From Sulfurovum sp. bin170 (lineage in GTDB: Bacteria > Campylobacterota > Campylobacteria > Campylobacterales > Sulfurovaceae), in NCBI RefSeq assembly GCF_010892395.1, contig NZ_JAACKB010000375.1:1-6562 (forward strand): a DNA stretch of 6,562 nt, written 5' to 3'. The notes under the pieces are model-generated. The model saw nothing but the letters and a program-made list of their open reading frames with translations. It had not been told where the DNA came from and did no database searches. Positions 5,701 to 6,562 of this stretch are shown here, piece after piece (position 1 is the stretch's first letter; every line of letters begins with the position of its first letter). A program made the position numbers and the translations under genes.

Positions 5701-6497
5701 AAGTAGAAACTATTAGTGAAATAGCTGGACAAGCAACTAAAGTAAAGAAAGAAGCTGAAAAAAGACCAACACTTTGGGGGGATGATAATGATGAAATTAC
5801 ATCATTGTCTGTAGATATTAAACCTATGCCTGAATATGATTTATTAGATATTTTAGCTATAGAAAAAGAGTCATTAGGTTTCTATGTATCAGGTCACCCA
5901 CTAGATAAGTATAGAGAGCAGTTAGATGAGATAAATTATACACTTAGTTCTGAGATAGAGGATTTGGCTGATGGTTCACAGGCTCTGCTTATTGGTAAGA
6001 TAGAGGATATTACTACTCGAATCTCTAAAAAAGGGAATAAGTTTGGTATTGCTAATATTATGGATCTGCATGGGAATATTGAGTTGATGCTTTTTGAGAA
6101 TCGTCTCAAAGAGTTGGATGAGGATTTTAACCTAGACAAACCTATAGCTTTTAAGGTGAGGATTACCAAAGATGGTGATTTTACTCGAATGAATATCTTG
6201 AAAATTGAGTCGCTCAAAGATGCCAAAAAAGAGAAAATAAAAGTAAAAAAAGAGGTTAAATATGTTCCAGAAGAGATTTTACCAACACTCTCTTTGGCTA
6301 TTAATCTGATGCCTGATGTTAGTGTAATTGAGGAGCTATATTGTCTGGCACAAAAACACCGAGGAAAACATCCATTAGAGTTACGAATCAAGTCTAAATT
6401 GTCTGATGTGATTATTGAATCTAAAATGAAAGTTAGTCAAATGATTATTGCAGAAGCTAAAGAGATGGGGGTCTATTTGGAGGAAAAACTAATTTAA
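1626..6497 (+). CDS. dnaE: DNA polymerase III subunit alpha (DnaE) precursor containing an intein
   Basis: Catalytic subunit of the replicative DNA polymerase, acting with the beta clamp and tau-clamp loader at the fork. The precursor has 1623 residues; removing the 438-residue intein leaves 1185, normal for Campylobacterota DnaE. The start at 1626 (MSDKPKFTHLHLHTEYS) places the PHP motif at the usual distance from the N-terminus. Mature numbering: PHP domain about 5-280 with HLHLHTEYS, TDHGN (43-47), GMEAY and NDTHY (214-218). The palm has GPGRGSAAGSLVAY (386-399, interrupted by the intein) and catalytic aspartates D427 and D429 in PDIDMDF and D581 in KFDFLGL. Fingers and helix-hairpin-helix follow with YGVIVYQEQ (698-706) and GYGFNKSHS (770-778). 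Next come SGHPLDKY (984-991) and an OB-fold about 1015-1090. The family's internal clamp-binding site QxxLF is represented at best by RPTLWG (942-947). No frameshift or truncation is seen; the stop is TAA at 6495-6497. Confidence 0.95.
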   Translation: MSDKPKFTHLHLHTEYSMLDGANKIKVLAKKIKELGMNSVAMTDHGNMFGAIDFYNTMRKEGIKPIIGMEAYIHNEEEIGDKSTRKRFHLCLYAKNEIGYKNLMFLSSQAYIKGFYYYPRINWDLLKNNSEGLVCSSACLQGEINWNLNLSDKNLKNGAKGYEEAKAVALRYKEVFGDDFYMEMMRHGIDHQYDIDKQIIQLSQETGIKIIATNDTHYTLQKDADAHEAFMCIAMNKLYDDPNRLRHSVHEFYVKSPEQMAQLFADIPEAVTNTQEIADKCNLEIKLGNPTPPNFKFTQQVAKEEGITLPDEIEYSLESDIVLFNHLCQKGLEKRLEIVPKEKHEEYRDRLQVEMDIINNMKFPGYMLIVWEFVDAAKQMDIPVGPGRGCLTKDALVYTLNKDKIETVNIDKVKVGDLVLSHNNRPQKVTECFEYEIEEELLTISTFYGDFLNNITLTKDHKIYIGDNEWKEAKDITTKDWLVVPIPQYRIKKIQEFDLLKFCNIDYREENDYLIYTYSQNRQNDFSIKDLSQKIPKTKATIKKYYNYLVGKNVNIKDETIRDIEEYIFQKFSSTDDWVTYINELNRRKVKRYLKNSYYFRKYLGRWIGDGHIRKDMERKCVSVVFHKNDKKGIDETLAFIEENGYDYSLLKTKSIIDINIHDKFLHAFFAKTFSDYRFESNSKYIPNFVFSLPKQEILEVLDGYISADGYTTNDRIKTTTVSKTLAMQTRKLLFQLGIPSTVREDKRVMTSIQLKEGNTTYTINIPSNGSIYNIPKQRQNIYKIEKEFIKLKVRKVEEQKKEKTKVYDFTVENDHSYTTSNYIVHNSAAGSLVAYSLEITDIDPMPYGLLFERFLNPERVSMPDIDMDFCQARRQEILDYVIDKYGRVNVAQIITFGKLQAKGVIRDVARVLDMPYSQADAMAKLIPDELGINLTDSYAKEPKIKELCETNPLAKRTWTYALALEGLNRNAGTHAAGVVISNEPLWKKTPLFKPTGQNTIATQYNGKYVEDVDLIKFDFLGLKTLTVIEEALKLVEIRHGKRIDFTKEDVNDKEVYEYISSGDTLGLFQIESAGMQDLAKKLKPDGFEDIIAMLALYRPGPMESGMLDDFVERKHGRAEITYSFPELEPILKPTYGVIVYQEQVMQIVQTIGGFSLGGADLVRRAMGKKIKEEMDKLKAQFADGASEKGFDRRKSEELFDLIVKFAGYGFNKSHSAAYAMITFYTSFLKHYYPTEFMAAILTLEKNNTDKVVKYVDELKSLNIELRPPNINRSLLVFQADEIDGKKVVFFGMGALKGAGDVAINSIIATRDKGGDFKDINDFVSRIDASKVNKRVIESLAKSGAFDDFGHSRHALISQVETISEIAGQATKVKKEAEKRPTLWGDDNDEITSLSVDIKPMPEYDLLDILAIEKESLGFYVSGHPLDKYREQLDEINYTLSSEIEDLADGSQALLIGKIEDITTRISKKGNKFGIANIMDLHGNIELMLFENRLKELDEDFNLDKPIAFKVRITKDGDFTRMNILKIESLKDAKKEKIKVKKEVKYVPEEILPTLSLAINLMPDVSVIEELYCLAQKHRGKHPLELRIKSKLSDVIIESKMKVSQMIIAEAKEMGVYLEEKLI
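2793..4106 (+). mobile_element. Full-length class 1 intein with LAGLIDADG homing endonuclease in DnaE
   Basis: A 438-residue protein-splicing element translated in frame with dnaE. Block A is the N-terminal CLTKDALVYT with nucleophile Cys1. Block B is TKDH at 69-72, with H72 the usual assisting histidine of N-terminal cleavage. Block F is VYDFTVENDHSY (418-429), and block G is YIVHN with penultimate His437 and terminal Asn438; Ser follows as the +1 extein nucleophile. All residues needed for standard splicing are present, so it should be active. Between the splicing halves lie an HTH-like stretch (about 137-160) and a two-motif LAGLIDADG endonuclease. The intein is Lys/Asn/Ile/Tyr-rich; sampled 60-base lines have about 18-33% GC against 43-47% just downstream, consistent with lateral arrival. 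Expected role: self-excision from DnaE, and spread by cutting intein-free dnaE alleles. It is contiguous, unlike the split cyanobacterial DnaE inteins. Confidence 0.96.
3435..3758 (+). other. LAGLIDADG homing endonuclease core within the intein
   Basis: Two dodecapeptide motifs define a monomeric, two-repeat LAGLIDADG nuclease. The first is LGRWIGDGH at intein residues 215-223, with catalytic acid D221. The second is LDGYISADGY at 313-322, with catalytic acid D320. Spacing of about 98 residues is normal for this family, and a further conserved-looking segment (TVSKTLAMQTRKLLFQLGI) follows the second motif, as commonly seen in intein endonucleases. Both metal-binding aspartates and the helix-packing glycines are intact, so site-specific double-strand cutting is plausible. 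The expected target is the empty dnaE site centred on the junction between the GGT codon (2790-2792) and the TCC codon (4107-4109). Confidence 0.88.
4107..6494 (+). other. DnaE C-extein (catalytic palm, thumb, fingers, OB-fold)
   Basis: This is the 796-residue C-terminal flank, starting SAAGSLVAYSLEITDIDP with Ser as the +1 splicing nucleophile. It contains all three polymerase catalytic aspartates (D427, D429, D581 in spliced numbering), thumb, fingers, the helix-hairpin-helix region, the OB-fold and the C-terminal domain. It has no start of its own, so it can only be made as part of the precursor. Its first roughly 100 bases are richer in C-ending codons (TCC GCC ... GTC GCC TAC) than the intein. 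Confidence 0.93.
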
Positions 6498-6546
6498 GTT
6501 TTAAATATTTGTTATTATATATAAACGAAATACAACCTGTTTTCTT

Positions 6547-6562
6547 TTTTTAAGCTTAAAAA
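6547..6562. other. Perfect A/T-flanked palindrome at the window edge
   Basis: TTTTTAAGCTTAAAAA is a 16-base perfect palindrome centred on AAGCTT and may continue past the window. It lies 49 bases after the dnaE stop, in AT-rich DNA that also contains a TATATATAAA stretch (6516-6525) that could serve as a -10 box for a gene to the right. A zero-loop palindrome with an A/T-only outer stem is a poor terminator, and low-complexity sequence makes chance likely. No clear dnaE terminator is visible before the window ends. Confidence 0.25.

Noticed and set aside
5936..6391. Minus-strand open frame of 151 codons
   Set aside because: It is antisense to the OB-fold region of DnaE. Its Ser/Ile/Phe-rich composition is what the reverse of this AT-rich coding sequence produces, and no motif was recognised.

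Overview
The window looks like a low-GC Campylobacterota (Epsilonproteobacteria) chromosome segment, probably from a free-living Sulfurimonas/Sulfurovum-type relative. The evidence is the close resemblance, from memory, of the first protein to the Helicobacter/Campylobacter-type malate:quinone oxidoreductase, plus the DnaE N-terminus (FTHLHLHTEYS..DGANK) and the AT-rich, K/N/I-rich coding style. Genus is inference only.

Layout, all on the + strand: (i) 1-1373 is the 3' part, probably nearly all, of mqo, cut by the left window edge; its frame is open to the first base. (ii) 1374-1625 is intergenic. It opens with a nested inverted repeat: two REP-like palindromes, each flanked by GTAG, face each other, and the first is followed by a T-run that could terminate mqo. 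The rest holds a weak candidate promoter and the ribosome binding site of the next gene. (iii) 1626-6497 is dnaE, the replicative DNA polymerase III alpha subunit, read as one 1623-codon frame. (iv) 6498-6562 is an AT-rich tail ending in a perfect palindrome at the window edge.

The main item is inside dnaE. The invariant polymerase motif GPGRG-SAAGSLVAY is interrupted after GPGRG by an in-frame 438-residue intein (2793-4106). It starts with Cys and ends with His-Asn, and the next extein residue is Ser. It has the splicing-domain blocks (TxxH; VYDFTV...H; YIVHN) and a LAGLIDADG homing endonuclease with both catalytic-aspartate motifs (LGRWIGDG and LDGYISADG). It is clearly more AT-rich than its immediate flanks. 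Splicing would restore a 1185-residue DnaE, the normal length for the group, with three catalytic aspartates and a complete set of PHP-domain metal ligands.

Functionally the two genes are unrelated: one is a respiratory/TCA-cycle flavoenzyme, the other the replicase. The terminator-like repeat and the roughly 250-bp gap suggest separate transcription. The intein makes production of active replicase depend on protein splicing, and its endonuclease makes the locus a probable homing element.
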